Source of the DNA: Pristionchus mayeri
Lineage: Eukaryota; Nematoda; Chromadorea; Rhabditida; Neodiplogasteridae
Assembly: GCA_036245805.1 (NCBI GenBank)
Contig: BTRK01000004.1
Coordinates: 41,132,907-41,196,906 of the forward strand
DNA length: 64,000 nucleotides
Reading direction: 5' to 3'
Positions 1 to 10,260 of this stretch are shown here, piece by piece. Each line of letters begins with the position of its first letter. Within the stretch, counting starts at the first letter, position 1. Position numbers and translations under genes: made by a program. The notes beneath the pieces are model-generated. The model was not told where the DNA came from. It saw nothing but the letters and a program-made list of their open reading frames with translations, and made no database searches.

Positions 1-1297
1 GTAGGGTGTACCCATACTAATGTGCAAGTTCGGAGTTGTCTGGCTTCGATATCTCCGAAATCCTCATTTTCGGTATGCCTTCCGTTGACGAACTGCAAGT
101 CCTTGCTAATTTTTTTTCGGCACTCAAGAAGTGAGTTGCAGATCCTACAATGAATGCGGAACAGATCTATGAAATTTGGTATATATTGTTTACGTTTCCA
201 TATAGATATGATACTTTGAATCTTGTAAAATTCGTCAAAAACACGTCATTTTGGACGAAAATGGACGAAAATGACCACTTTTTGACGAATTTACAAGATT
301 CAAAGTATGAAAACTATACGTAGGGACCACAAGGGGTATAGCCGAAATGAACCTATGCCACCCTAACTATGCTCAAAATGCCCGCTGGGATCCAAATAAG
401 ATCATACTTTTGGCCGTTTGTCGATATCTCATCTCTGAATCGCGCTAGAGGTCATAAAGTACGTGAAAAGGTATCAACGGAAAGCGGCAGAAAAGCGAGA
501 CGGGGAAGAAAGGGGCGGAGCCAATTCCGCTGCATCTCCAGTCAAATCGCCAAAAATTTGGGCAGGGCTTCGCCCTTTCCCGGATGCGCCTCACCCCCAA
601 AAGGCAAGACGGGGAAGGGATGCAAGCGCGCTCTTTTGCAGGCCCAGGCGCTCTCTACACGCGCCGGGGCAGAAACTGGTGCAAAAGAGGGAGGAGGGGA
701 AGAGAGAATGCACTCCGCTCTCTCCGCCTAATCAGTGTATCGCGGACTGGTTTCTTTTGAATCACAAATCAACGAAACAATATTTTATCGAGTTTTCTTG
801 ATAGAGGTACTAGAATACCGATAGGCTATCAGGCAAGTCTTGTCCCGTATGTCTATGTTCGCTGAGCGCGCCAAAGCAGCGTTTTCCAGCGTTTTCGCAA
901 CTTAATTATCGTATGCTGACCTATTCAGAGAACACTTTTACCAGCGGGCCAGGGCTATATCGAAAGGTAATGGAAAGAGCTTTCGAATCCTTTTTTGAGC
1001 GAGTGATTTGGTTGAGAATGAAGCTTGTGATTCCTAAATCTCGCTTTCGAGGGGAAATGTGTCAGAGGAAAGTGGGCGGAGTTTGGGGGAGTCTAACTAT
1101 ACGGAAATGTGACAAATATATACCAAATTTCACAGATCTGTTCCGCATTCATTGTAGAATCTCCAACTCACTTTGTGTGTGTCGAAAAAAAATCTAGCCG
1201 TGACTTACAGTTCGTCAACGGAAGGCACACCGAAAATGAGGATTTCGAAGATATCGACACAACTCCGAACTTGCACATTAGTATGGGTACACCCTAC
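1..1297. mobile_element. Hairpin DNA transposon with ~200-bp terminal inverted repeats, split by a hAT-type MITE
   Basis: Positions 1-207 are the near-perfect reverse complement of about 1099-1297; both outer ends read GTAGGGTGTACCCATACTAA inward. Between the arms lie a smaller inverted repeat (about 207-311) and the inserted MITE at 321-1095. The first base already matches base 1297, so the element may extend left of the window. No transposase is visible, so this is a non-autonomous foldback element whose superfamily I cannot name. Confidence 0.8.
321..1095 (+). mobile_element. hAT-like MITE, copy 1
   Basis: The element starts TAGGGACCACAAGG and ends near GGGGGAGTCTA. It is flanked by a perfect 8-bp target-site duplication, ACTATACG, at 313-320 and 1096-1103. 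Eight-base duplications and ends beginning TAGGG are typical of the hAT superfamily. It is 775 bp long and very similar to the copy at 7687-8460 and more distantly to 17671-18443, whose intact right end CTTGTGGTCCCTA is the inverted match of the left end. The 120-codon and 112-codon open frames inside it are conserved only because the copies are young; they do not resemble transposase. Confidence 0.85.
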
Positions 1298-1793
1298 GCA
1301 TGCTATCCTACAATTTTGAGCTCGATTGCTTCTTTAGAATTAAAGTTATTGCCATAAATGTTCTAAAAAGTACTGTAGTTTGAATTGATTTACCTCAGCC
1401 CAAAAATCGATTCTCAATTAACTCAAAAGGTGCGTTCGATAGCCCGTAATATGTGCTTTCGAGCCTGCTGATTTATATTTGGATATAATTATTTTTCGAT
1501 TTTTGCCACACATTTCACCGAAAAATACGATTTTGAGCGAAATATCGATTTCTCAGCGACCTACCGTACACTGCTTTGTTGATCCCATCGGATAGATGGT
1601 TCGATTGGTAATCATGAAATATTAGCGCACTCGAAAAATTGTGAATATCGTATAAAGTTGAGGGAAGTTATGTTCGAAAAACACCAATGTGATAGAATTA
1701 TGCTCGCTACTGTAAGAATACTTTTAATGATTGTAATAGTGATCAAAACAACAAAAACATTAATAATTACAACAATATCAATAATAATCTAAG
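1298..1793. other. No gene seen
   Basis: AT-rich sequence with several short TTTTTCGATTT-like runs. I see no conserved frame, RNA gene or repeat end. The last ~60 bases are intron-like sequence leading into the GMPPB pseudogene. Confidence 0.5.
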
Positions 1794-2680
1794 ATGTTCC
1801 CCTTCATGGCTACTAATGGCAAATTGTACGCCTTTGTCCTTCCCGGATTCTGAATGGACGTCGGGCAGCCCACAGTCCTCAAGGATGAGTTTGACAAGAA
1901 CAGGAAATTATGTACTTATTTAGTAGTCTAGCATTATTTCATTTAATAATAGAAATGGATAACGATTAAATAATGCAGATCTTGTAATTAGTGCTCTGTT
2001 TCGCTTGATTACTTGCAAATCTGAACATGGCGATTGGGTGTTGCAGCATTTGATCTTACGTTCAAGAGAGAAACTGTTTTAATATGGTCTCATGGCTGGT
2101 CCATCAAATATCTCCAGCACATGCGTCGTACGGGTGGTGAGAGAAATAGTTGATATTTGATCGTTGGAATTGTATCGGAAACATAATTGATTGTTTGGGC
2201 GCGCTTCCATGAGCATTTCGTTGTCATAGTTGATCTTTGATCTATCAGGTCCTCGTGGAAACGGGGGTACGACATTTCCGCAACGGAGTACCATTCCCTT
2301 GTCAGAAGGAGTAGCAACTTGGGAGTTGTTGCGTTGTTACCAGTATGTGATCCCATGCCTTTGCATATACAATTGTTGTTGCCAGGCGATATTGAGTTTC
2401 AACGTATAGGGGGTCATGGAAATCCATATTCCATGAACACCGGGTCGTTGATTTGGAGTGAAACTCAAGATCACCTGGAAATAAAATTTATATATGCTTA
2501 TGTATGGGAGCAGACACTGGTAACAATGCAACAACTCGCAAGTTACTACTCCTTCTGCCAAGGAAATGGTGCTCCGTTGCGGAAATGTCGGTTGCGGAAA
2601 TGTCGTACCCACGTGGAAACGACATCGTAGACCCCACGGCGGCGATCGGATCAGACTGCGTGATCGGACCCGATGTGGAG
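1794..2680 (+). pseudogene. GDP-mannose pyrophosphorylase beta (GMPPB) fragment, copy a
   Basis: GMPPB joins mannose-1-phosphate and GTP to make GDP-mannose in the cytosol. Two exon pieces survive here. At 1794 the frame reads MFPFMATNGKLYAFVLPGF, then TGA (1851-1853) where the family has Trp, then MDVGQP: this is the family's LYA...GFWMDVGQP segment. The second exon begins after the CAG at 2246-2248 and encodes GPRGN; a 348-bp transposon interrupts it, and it resumes at 2622 with DIVDPTAAIGSDCVIGPDV, the start of the left-handed beta-helix. The nucleotidyltransferase start and the rest of the helix are absent. The stop plus the insertion make it non-functional. The copy abuts the palindrome boundary at 2763. 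Confidence 0.8.
2264..2611 (+). mobile_element. Inverted-repeat MITE inside the GMPPB exon; 9-10 bp target duplication (Mutator-like?)
   Basis: The ends read GGGTACGACATTTCCGCAAC inward from both sides; the right end carries an extra internal repeat of GACATTTCCGCAAC. The duplicated target CGTGGAAACG lies at 2254-2263 and 2612-2621. Removing the element and one target copy restores the reading GPRGN-DIVDPTA. A 9-10 bp duplication fits Mutator-like elements, but no transposase confirms this. The interior (GAGTTGTTGCGTTGTTACCAG, GTTTCAACGTATAGGGG) is shared with the elements at 14.7-14.9 kb and 49985-50541. Confidence 0.75.
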
Positions 2681-2847
2681 AGAGAATTTCAATTTTTGGC
2701 ATTGTCTCTAGCCGAGAAAAATATTTTTAAAAATCGAAGCTCTATCGTGTTTTTCATTGAGAATTGCAAATCGGCCAATTACGATTCGAAATTTTCGTTT
2801 TCGATTTCCTCTCGTCAACCCTATTGCCCACATATCTGGTAATGATT

Positions 2848-3183
2848 TTTTAATCAGTTATTTTTTGTACACCATTTACTAACATCGCCTACGATCAATT
2901 TTTAATGTACAATATTATGCAGCCTCAAAGTGAAATGTGTAATTGCAGTGGTTTTGTAATACCAAAATTTTTCGGTCCCTTTTCTAGTTTCATTCATTTA
3001 TCGACGTGTCATTATGTCTTCTCTCGAACAAAAGTAATTAATTTTTCGTTATGTTTCATATACTATTGAATTTTTTTTATTACCCTATTCAAAGTATGTC
3101 AATAGAACATGAAACATAACGTAAAATTAATGCCCTATGTTCACGAGAAAGGAGAATGACACGTCGATTAACTGATTAAAAAT
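2848..3183. repeat. Short hairpin MITE-like repeat (left arm)
   Basis: TTTTTAATCAGTTA at 2848 pairs with TAACTGATTAAAAA at 3170-3183. A tighter inverted repeat (TCGACGTGTCATTATG against the complement near 3155-3168) occupies about 2998-3170. The stretch 2862-2998 resembles the intron that precedes the NKINAG exon in the GMPPB copy at 54.3-54.48 kb, in reverse orientation. Mirror: 39002-39337. Confidence 0.6.
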
Positions 3184-3977
3184 CACTTCAAATCTTCCCG
3201 AAGCTTTTTAAGGGCAAAACACCCCTTAGCTCCCCTCGATATGCGAGCACAAGGTACTTGTTCAAATCCTCTTTTTCAAGCTTTATCTGATGGTGCAAGA
3301 AAATCCGGTGATATTGGGGCAGTTTTCAAGAAATACGTCGTTGAATCTGGAGCGCTTCAAAGTTCAAAAATCTAAAAACGGTTTTGATAGGGTGATAGAG
3401 CCTGAAAAAGTAACTGGACCACTAGAAGAAAATTTTTCGGTATGATTTCATTGAAGGATAGAAAGAAAGCCCCAAAGTGGGACTTCCCGGTCCGACCGGT
3501 GCAGCAACTCAGCGAAGAATGATCCCTGGTACTAGTTGGTGCAGTGGGGTCTTAGTTGGGTCAAGTGACCCTGAAAATGTATTTATCCCAATCTCGACTT
3601 TTGGGTCAATGCCAAACCATTGTCATTCTGAGTCGATTCTTTGGTGATAGGCGTGATAATGCGTGTTTGTGGGAAACGAAATTTGTGAAATGATGCGATG
3701 TTTTCTGGGACACCAAGAGAGCAAAAATCAAAAAAACTGAGTGCTGTGATTTTTCGAAGAAATCAAAAAAATCTGCCCGGACTGCTTTTTCGGAGAAAAC
3801 GATACTGCATGTTGAGGAATCTGCTACCTGAGAGATCGGGGTTGCGACATCAATATTTAGGCCGCCATTATCTCAAAACGTTGCTTATCACGGCTAACGA
3901 GTGCAATAGAATAAAAACTGCATTGAGCAAAATACTTCATTACTCCCATAAAGCTCCCAGTAGAACTGTCTTACTAC
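3184..3977. other. No recognisable gene (left arm)
   Basis: This stretch has one 101-codon open frame (3698-4003) with no recognisable domain; it overlaps antisense GMPPB sequence and is probably chance. The motif TATCACC-AAGAATCGA near 3630-3655 (reverse strand) also occurs at 39926-39966 and 40441-40475, so part of it is an old dispersed repeat. Mirror: 38208-39001. Confidence 0.4.
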
Positions 3978-4119
3978 TCATTCTACATCACTCGCCTCCG
4001 TGAATGCAATTGTCGTCTCAGCTCCGTACGATTTGTGGATAAGCGAAGCAGCGAAGGGAAAATCACGGATGACGAAAGAGTTGATAACGAAGAACGGATC
4101 AGCACCGTCCAGATACGGC
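3978..4119 (-). pseudogene. GMPPB exon fragment, copy e (left arm)
   Basis: The minus strand reads PYLDGADPFFVINSFVIRDF then PFAASLIHKSYGAETTIAFT, ending EASDVE and TGA (3978-3980). It matches the GMPPB segment that normally reads ...FFVLNSD-V-CDFPF. The catalytic-site Asp of the NSD motif is Phe here, so even if expressed the enzyme would be impaired. A splice acceptor TCTCAG precedes the exon. Neighbouring exons are not in place. The mirror at 38066-38207 is identical in this stretch. Confidence 0.75.
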
Positions 4120-4559
4120 CTGAGATCGATTGCGACTACGATAATTGAATGTGTCATCTAATTAGATTATTATCATAATAATATTGGACGTTCTTCTCAA
4201 CAACTATTACTGCAGAATGCCCCTACCCTACATAACTCAGTTTTGCGTCAACAATTATCCTAGATTTTTTTTACGTTTTACTCTTTCTAGGGCAAATGTA
4301 GCATTTCATACAAGGCATTTTGGTGTTTTGAAACTCCTACAATTTTTCATCACTCAAACATATCAACCCCGCCCTAAATGGGAGACCATGATTCTTGTCT
4401 AATAGAAAAAAATACTGAAAAGCAATTACATGTGAATTATATGGGAGCGCTTGAAGGTCGTAGTAAGTTTCGGCGTTGCGTGTAAAACCGCTACCAAATC
4501 TTTTATACAATATGCAAACGAGACTTTTGACTCCACCACAAAAATATTAAAAGAGGAAT
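4120..4559. other. No gene seen (left arm)
   Basis: AT-rich sequence with a 72-codon chance frame. The reverse strand carries possible intron sequence between the GMPPB exon and the dispersed R2 repeat. Mirror: 37626-38065. Confidence 0.4.
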
Positions 4560-5460
4560 ACCTGATCTGTGTTTCTCGCCAGCTGCGTGGGTATGTTCAC
4601 TAACGAGGAGACACTGCCGATTCGGGTTTCGGCCATCGGAGATAAGAGGATGAAATGGTTACAACTCAGTTTATAGTCCGAAGACGTTCCCTGATAAATA
4701 AAATATCCCAAATTTAGGAACAACCGTATTTCTACTGGTTCACCCTAACAATGTTGTTTGTATAATAATTAACTTTAAAAAAATGTGTTGCGGTAACCCG
4801 ACTATAAGTGACGATAAGCGACGATAAGTGTCATTTTTGTTCAATTGTCCAAAGCTTGCATCGAAAAGAATAAAATAACCGACACTAGTATAAAATATGG
4901 ATAAATATTATTTTAAAAAGAATTGCCACCTTTGCATCGAGTTCATTCAGTTTCTCTCTGATCTTTTCATATTTTTTTGCCAATCAAGCAACTTTGAATT
5001 CGATTTGCAGTACGAAAGATTCACCAAGTCAATAACCACTCTGAAGCGACATATCAAGGAATATCAGGTACTTAGCCGCATGGAAAATTCAATACTGCCA
5101 AAATTCAATTGTGTTTCGTAAAATCATTTCTAGTAAAATATATGGCAACCATTTATCCTACCGTACCGCGAGTTTGATCGATAACTGCTGCGAGGGATCG
5201 ATCAGTCAGTCGACACACGAATTCTCTATTCGAAATGGGCTGCAAATATATTTTTTTTATTTCGACACTGACCCAAACTTCAACTGAAACAACCACTCGT
5301 GAAGCGGTTTACGGAAATAGTGCAGCATCAAATCCTCTATGAGGAATTTGCCATAACACAGGTATCGCGAACCAGTGAGGGTGTGCGGGAACAATTCCCG
5401 ACTTTTATTTTTTTGTTTGGCTTCATATTGTGGTGTTAGCATACACTAGAGACAACTTCC
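4560..5460 (-). repeat. Dispersed repeat R2 with coding-like exons, copy 1 (left arm)
   Basis: On the minus strand three coding-like pieces occur in fixed order. First, 5442-5257 is open and ends HEWLFQLKFGSVSK and a stop. Second, around 5010-4900, comes a charged, coiled-coil-like piece containing AKKYEKIREKLNELDAKV. Third, around 4640-4565, comes MAETRIGSVSSLVNI...LARNTDQ followed by a donor-like GTATTC. The same pieces recur in the same order at 9740-8844 (minus) and 47700-48440 (+), with parts at 5816-6130 and 45108-45300. I do not recognise the parent protein. Frames are broken between pieces, so these are remnants carried in a repeat. Mirror: 36725-37625. Confidence 0.6.
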
Positions 5461-5479
5461 CGAAAAATCTAGCACACCG

Positions 5480-5815
5480 GCGGCCAAAAATCACTCGGGG
5501 TTGGAACTTCACAATTCTGAAAAGAAGGAATTTCACAATTCTGAAAAGTCGCTAGGCGGGCAACCGTGTATGCTCTATCGAATGAGCTGTAGCGCGTCTC
5601 TCTACTACCGAAGCGGACCCAACTCAAAAATCCGGGTTACCACCAAACCGACAAAAAGTTTTGTCAGCCTGAGGCACTTCTCGTTGTGATAGAAACATGA
5701 AATTTCGGATTTAGCACCTCTTATGTTCCGGCAGATGAGCCTCAAAAGCTGGATACTTGGATTTGAGTTTGAACAGTAGTCGATACCCTACCCTCTCAGG
5801 AACCTTTCCAAACAA
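5480..5815. repeat. Dispersed repeat R3, copy 1 (left arm)
   Basis: It shares CACAATTCTGAAAAGTC, GGCGGGCAACCGTGTA, GCCTGAGGCACTTC and CCTACCCTCTCAGGAACC with 17140-17560. The two copies are diverged but collinear. No terminal repeats or coding potential are visible. Mirror: 36370-36705. Confidence 0.65.
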
Positions 5816-6641
5816 GAATCATGAGCGTCTCCTCGTGAGTGAACATGCTCATGCTGCTGACGAGGAACGCAGATATTTCTATTTCTATCTAATTTTTTTT
5901 TTCTATCTATATTGATTTCCCGAAAAAAATTCTGAAAACTCTCCTCGTGGCTGAAAATACGTACGCTACTGTCGAGGTACGCAGATAAAGCATGCGTATT
6001 TATATATAAATTTTTTCAGCAAGAAATTCTGAAAACACTGCATGCCAAATACGGTTGCTGAATTAGGAGAATCGCTGAATCCCGGAATATTCGGGTCGAA
6101 TCGAGTCATTGAAGCGACTTTCAGTATGCTGTCACTCTTTCTTTTAGGAGGGAAATCTTTTGTAGTTACTTGTTTAGGAATTTAAGGAACTGTCTGCTTT
6201 TCAATTTTTGCGTTACACACAAAGTTCTTCTTCCCGTCTGTCCTATGCTCCCTTCTCTCCCTCCTTGTTCCCTGGTGGAATTATGCTGTGCGATGCACGG
6301 CGATTTCAGCTTGGAGAATCATCATTGTCAGGTGAGAAGCAAATGGGAAATTGCACGGATTACAGTGATTACATCATGCATTGATTAGATGAAGGGTGAA
6401 ATGATTGGGATAAGAGGGATGAAGGAAAAGTGTCGCGATAGTTATGTTTTTGAACCGATCTGACACGCTGGGAGAGTAGTGAAGGGAATCAAAATCCTGT
6501 CTGCTTCTTGATAAAGCGCCACACTGCAAATTCCTTTGAAATTACATTTGAAAGCCAGCACACAACAACACCGTGTGCTCTAAAATTGCCTTTTGGCATT
6601 CAGTTTTGAAAAGGAACTCGATTTTCTCTTGACCAATTGTC
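5816..6641 (+). repeat. Dispersed repeat R2, copy 2, 3' part (left arm)
   Basis: The sequence GTGGCTGAAAATACGTACGC, AAATTCTGAAAACACTGCAT and AGGAGAATCGCTGAATCCC is shared with 45124-45290; it encodes the family's ILKTLHAKYGC...RIAES segment with stops. Downstream (6290-6400) GGAGAATCATCATT and GTGAGAAGCAAATGGGAAA also recur at 45350-45390. The stretch ends at the TTAA-site transposon at 6642. Mirror: 35544-36369. Confidence 0.6.
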
Positions 6642-8675
6642 TTAAGAGACCCTCCACCAGAGAACGTAATAGGTCCACGGATGGTCAAAATTCAAACAAT
6701 TTCCGTACTTTTTTGCTGAAGTGTAGGCCTCGAGTAATGATTGACGGCCGCAATAACTAAGGCTGGGGGTCGATTTTGAAAAAGTTTCAGGTACCTCCCA
6801 TTTTTGGGGTCGAAAAAGTCGATATCTCAGAATGACATGGCATAGAGATTTCCTGACGTATTTTTACTCATAGAAACCCAATTTTGATATCCGAATGCTT
6901 AAAAATGCGATATGAAAAAGATAACGTCGAAAAAACACTTTTTAGACCATTTTTTCGACATTTTCGTAATGTTAGAATTTTGTGCGCAGATTTTCAATTC
7001 GATTTTTAGACTTCAGTTTTTTTTTAATACTTCAGTTTAGGCTACTTAGATCTTATCTCCATATTCCCACGTCGAATTAGCGGTAATTGAACAAAATTCA
7101 AAATTCGTTTTTTTTCCACCTCGCAGGGACCAAATTTTTCGAAATCTAAAAATATTACATGGAAAATGTTTTCTGACACATTTTGACTTGTTGAGTTCGA
7201 ATTTGCACATAAAAGACATCGAAAAAGTGTTTTAACGTTGGTATGATTTTTCGAATTTTTAAGATATTTTCAAAAAGCGAATTTTGTGATTTTTTTAAAA
7301 TTTCGATTTATTCTAATTTGTCAGCCATGAAGTATGATGTAAATGCTTGTACTAATCATATGCAATCATTTTCGGACTACTAGAGGTGTAGATGATGAAA
7401 ATTCAGCCTTCGGCATGAGGACATATTTGCCAATTTCACCTAAAAATGGACATTTGGATCAAAATATCTCAAAAGTCCTTTTTTAATTATAAATTTTTGT
7501 AGTAAAACGTGTTTATATGTGTAGATTCTAAAAATCGAATTGAAAATCTGCGCACAAAATTCTAACATTTCGAAAATGTCGAAAAAGTGGTTTTTCGACG
7601 TTATCTTTTTCATATCGCATTTTTAAGCATTCGGATATCAAAATTCGGTTTCTATGAGTGAAAATACGTCAGGAAATCGCTATGCCTAGGGACCACAAGG
7701 GGTATAGCCGAAATGAACCTATGCCACCCTAACTATGCTCAAAATGCCCGCTGGGATCCAAATAAGATCATACTTTTGGCTGTTTGTCGATATCTCATCT
7801 CTGAATCGCGCTAGAGGTCATAAAGTACGTGAAAAGGTGTCAACGGAAAGCGGCAGAAAAGCGAGACGGGAAAGAAAGGGGCGGAGCCAATTCCGCTGCA
7901 TCTCCAGTCAAATCGCCAAAAATTTGGGCAGGGCTTCGCCCTTTCCCGGATGCGCCTCACCCCCAATAGGTAAGACGAGGAAGGGATGCAAGCGCGCTCT
8001 TTTGCAGGCCCAGGCGCTCTCTACACGCGCCGGGGCAGAAAATGGTGCAAAAGAGGGAGGAGGGGGAGAGAGAATGCACTCCGCTCTCTCCGCCTAATCA
8101 GTGTATCGCGGACTGGTTTCTTTTGAATCACAAATCAACGAAACAATATTTTATCGAGTTTTCTTGATAGAGGTACTAGAATACCGATAGGCTATCAGGC
8201 AAGCCTTGTCCCGTATGTCTATGTTCGCTGAGCGCGCCAAAGCAGCGTTTTCCAGCGTTTTAGCAACTTAATTATCGTATGCTGACCTATTCACAGAACA
8301 CTTTTACCAGCGGGCCAGGGCTATATCGAAAGGTAATGGAAAGAGCTTCCGAATCCTTTTTTGAGCGAGTGATTTGGTTGAGAATGAAGCTTGCGATTCC
8401 TTAATCTCGCTTTCGAGGGGAAATGTGCCAGAGGAAAGTGGGCGGAGCTTGGAGAGTCTATCTATGCCATGTCATTCTGAGATATCGACTTTTTCGACCC
8501 CAAAAATGGGAGGTACCTGAAACTTTTTCAAAATCGACCCCCAGCCTTAGTTATTGCGGCCGTCAATCAGCACTCGAGGCCTACAGTTCAGCAAAAAAGT
8601 ACAGAAATTATTTGAATTTTGGCCATCCGTGGACCTCTGTACAGTTGTTACGTTCTCTCGTGGAGGGTCTCTTAA
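6642..8675. mobile_element. TTAA-site hairpin transposon (piggyBac-like, non-autonomous), left arm
   Basis: The TTAA at 6642-6645 is followed by GAGACCCTCCACCAGAGAAC. The right end has the inverse, GTTCTCTCGTGGAGGGTCTC, followed by TTAA at 8672-8675. TTAA duplication is the hallmark of piggyBac-type elements; this assignment rests on that alone. Long inverted arms run inward (6700-7300 against the 7530-7680 and 8461-8640 halves). A hAT-like MITE is inserted at 7687-8460. No transposase is visible. A related element lies at 57270-58681. Mirror: 33510-35543. Confidence 0.8.
7687..8460 (+). mobile_element. hAT-like MITE, copy 2, nested in the TTAA element (left arm)
   Basis: It starts TAGGGACCACAAGG and ends CTTGGAGAGTCTA. 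Flanking 8-mers are GCTATGCC (7679-7686) and TCTATGCC (8461-8468), an 8-bp duplication with one change. It is nearly identical to copy 1 (321-1095) and is the younger insertion in this nest. Mirror: 33725-34498. Confidence 0.85.
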
Positions 8676-8739
8676 TTAAACAATTCCTATTTTTCGATAA
8701 GGATGAATCAATCTCTCCTTGACCAATTAAAGTTAAGAG

Positions 8740-9740
8740 CTGGATATCTCCCTCACTTCACGGGTGAGGGGAAAATCTCGTGACTTCCGCCCAAGCAAAA
8801 AGCAACGCGAAATTCTGCGAGTGACAACTAATTGAAAGTCGCTTCAATGACTCCATTCGACCCGAATATTCGGGGATTCAGCGATTCTTCTAATTCCGCA
8901 ACAATATTTGGCACTCAATGTTCCCACGAGCTTTTCGGAAAAAACAATATGTAGATATAAGGTGCATAACAGATCTGCGCTATTCGCCAGCAGCGTGAAT
9001 ATGTTCACCCAAGACAAGACACTGATGTTTCCCGTTTCAGACATCTGGGATAAGAGGTTTAAAAGGTGCCAATTCAATCGTATGTAGAAAAGGTGTATAA
9101 AGCAATTAGATATTCCCGAGTGCTTTTACAACGGTGGTGCAGCTTGAACCTATCAAACGTTTTGAAAAACTAACACCAAACAGCACGACAACATGTGTAT
9201 CTAGTACTCTCAGTAACTCTCTGATCCTCTCTTCTCTCTTCGCCAATCGAACGACGATCCATTCGAAACGCAGCATAGTAGTTGTACACATCTAAATCTA
9301 GGGCATTACCGTACCACTATTACCGTACCGCGAGTTTGATCGATAACTGCTGCGAGGGATCGATCAGCTAGTCGGCACACGAATTATGTATGCGGGATGG
9401 GCTGCAAATATATTTTTTTATATTTCGACACCGATCCAAACTTCAACTGAAGCAACCACTCGTAAAACGGTTTAAGCGAATAGTGCAACCGATGATCGGT
9501 CGACAACATGGCCAATTGTCGACCGATCATCGGTCGACAATTGGTCATGTTGAACGAAACATCAAAATTCTCATACGTCTGCATAGCGGGTTTGGAACCG
9601 AGAAAGACTGCAAGACTGCCATACGCTGTGATATCTTCACTGATATTTTCATTATTTGGATCTAGGTCGGACGAGATATCAGGCCGTTTTCGATAAATGA
9701 AAAGAATGAAACAAGAGTTCTCATTGCATATCGTTACCAT
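8740..9740 (-). repeat. Dispersed repeat R2 with coding-like exons, copy 3 (left arm)
   Basis: The minus strand gives, in order: an open frame 9740-9384 containing LLQLKFGSVSK; 9291-9106 with VVRLAKREERIRELLRVLD; and 9077-8844 with MSETGNISVLSWVNIF...CGIRRIAESPNIRVEWSH and a stop. This is the most complete version of the last piece. A 33-base palindrome (9512-9544, centred on ACCGATCATCGGT) with a partial second copy interrupts the first piece. TACCGTA motifs lie at 9307-9333. Function is unknown. Mirror: 32445-33445. Confidence 0.6.
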
Positions 9741-9778
9741 ATTTTACGAGTCACAGCTTGGGACCTAGATCCATTCAT

Positions 9779-10260
9779 CCAATTCCCTCACCTCCGGAAT
9801 TCCACTGGACGAGAGAATGAGCAGTAGAGCGACTGCCCTCGTTTTCTTGCGATAAGCCAGCGTGAGACCGAAGGACCTGCGAGATTACTGTTTACTAGAC
9901 AATTCATTGTTCCAAGTAAAAATATGAATGCAATCTAGTCAAGGTAAAAAGCTCAACAATACACATTTTAGGCTCATTTTAGATATCTTTGTTTTTGAGC
10001 TCATTAATAAATATACTGAATGCAATACATGGCAGATTCATCTACATTGCGTTCCGCCTCAATATCTTTACATTTTTGTATCTAAGCATAAAGTCCAATC
10101 AATTCGTCTCTCCTTACCTTTCCCCCCTCACTTGATTTCACTCCTGTCTGTTTCTACGATCAGCGTCCTCCCAGCCTTCACCAATCCGACCATTGACCGC
10201 TCGACGGGTGTCGACCTCGCGGGAAGCCGCCAGCGAAGGGCGGGGGCGTAGTGCTAATTA
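9779..10260. repeat. Dispersed repeat R4, copy 1 (left arm)
   Basis: It shares CTCGTCCAGTGGAATTCC (reverse), AACAATGAAT and a GC-rich coding-like end (10140-10250, ending RSTGVDLAGSRQRR) with 44250-44920, which lies in the opposite orientation; a shorter fragment is at 19430-19600. The GC-rich end is preceded by CACTTGATTTCACTCCTGTCTG. No function is assigned. Mirror: 31925-32406. Confidence 0.55.

Noticed and set aside
369..801. 120- and 112-codon open frames, also at 7735-8097 and 34088-34450
   Set aside because: They lie wholly inside hAT-like MITE copies and persist only because the copies are young; overlapping frames are equally open and nothing resembles a protein family.
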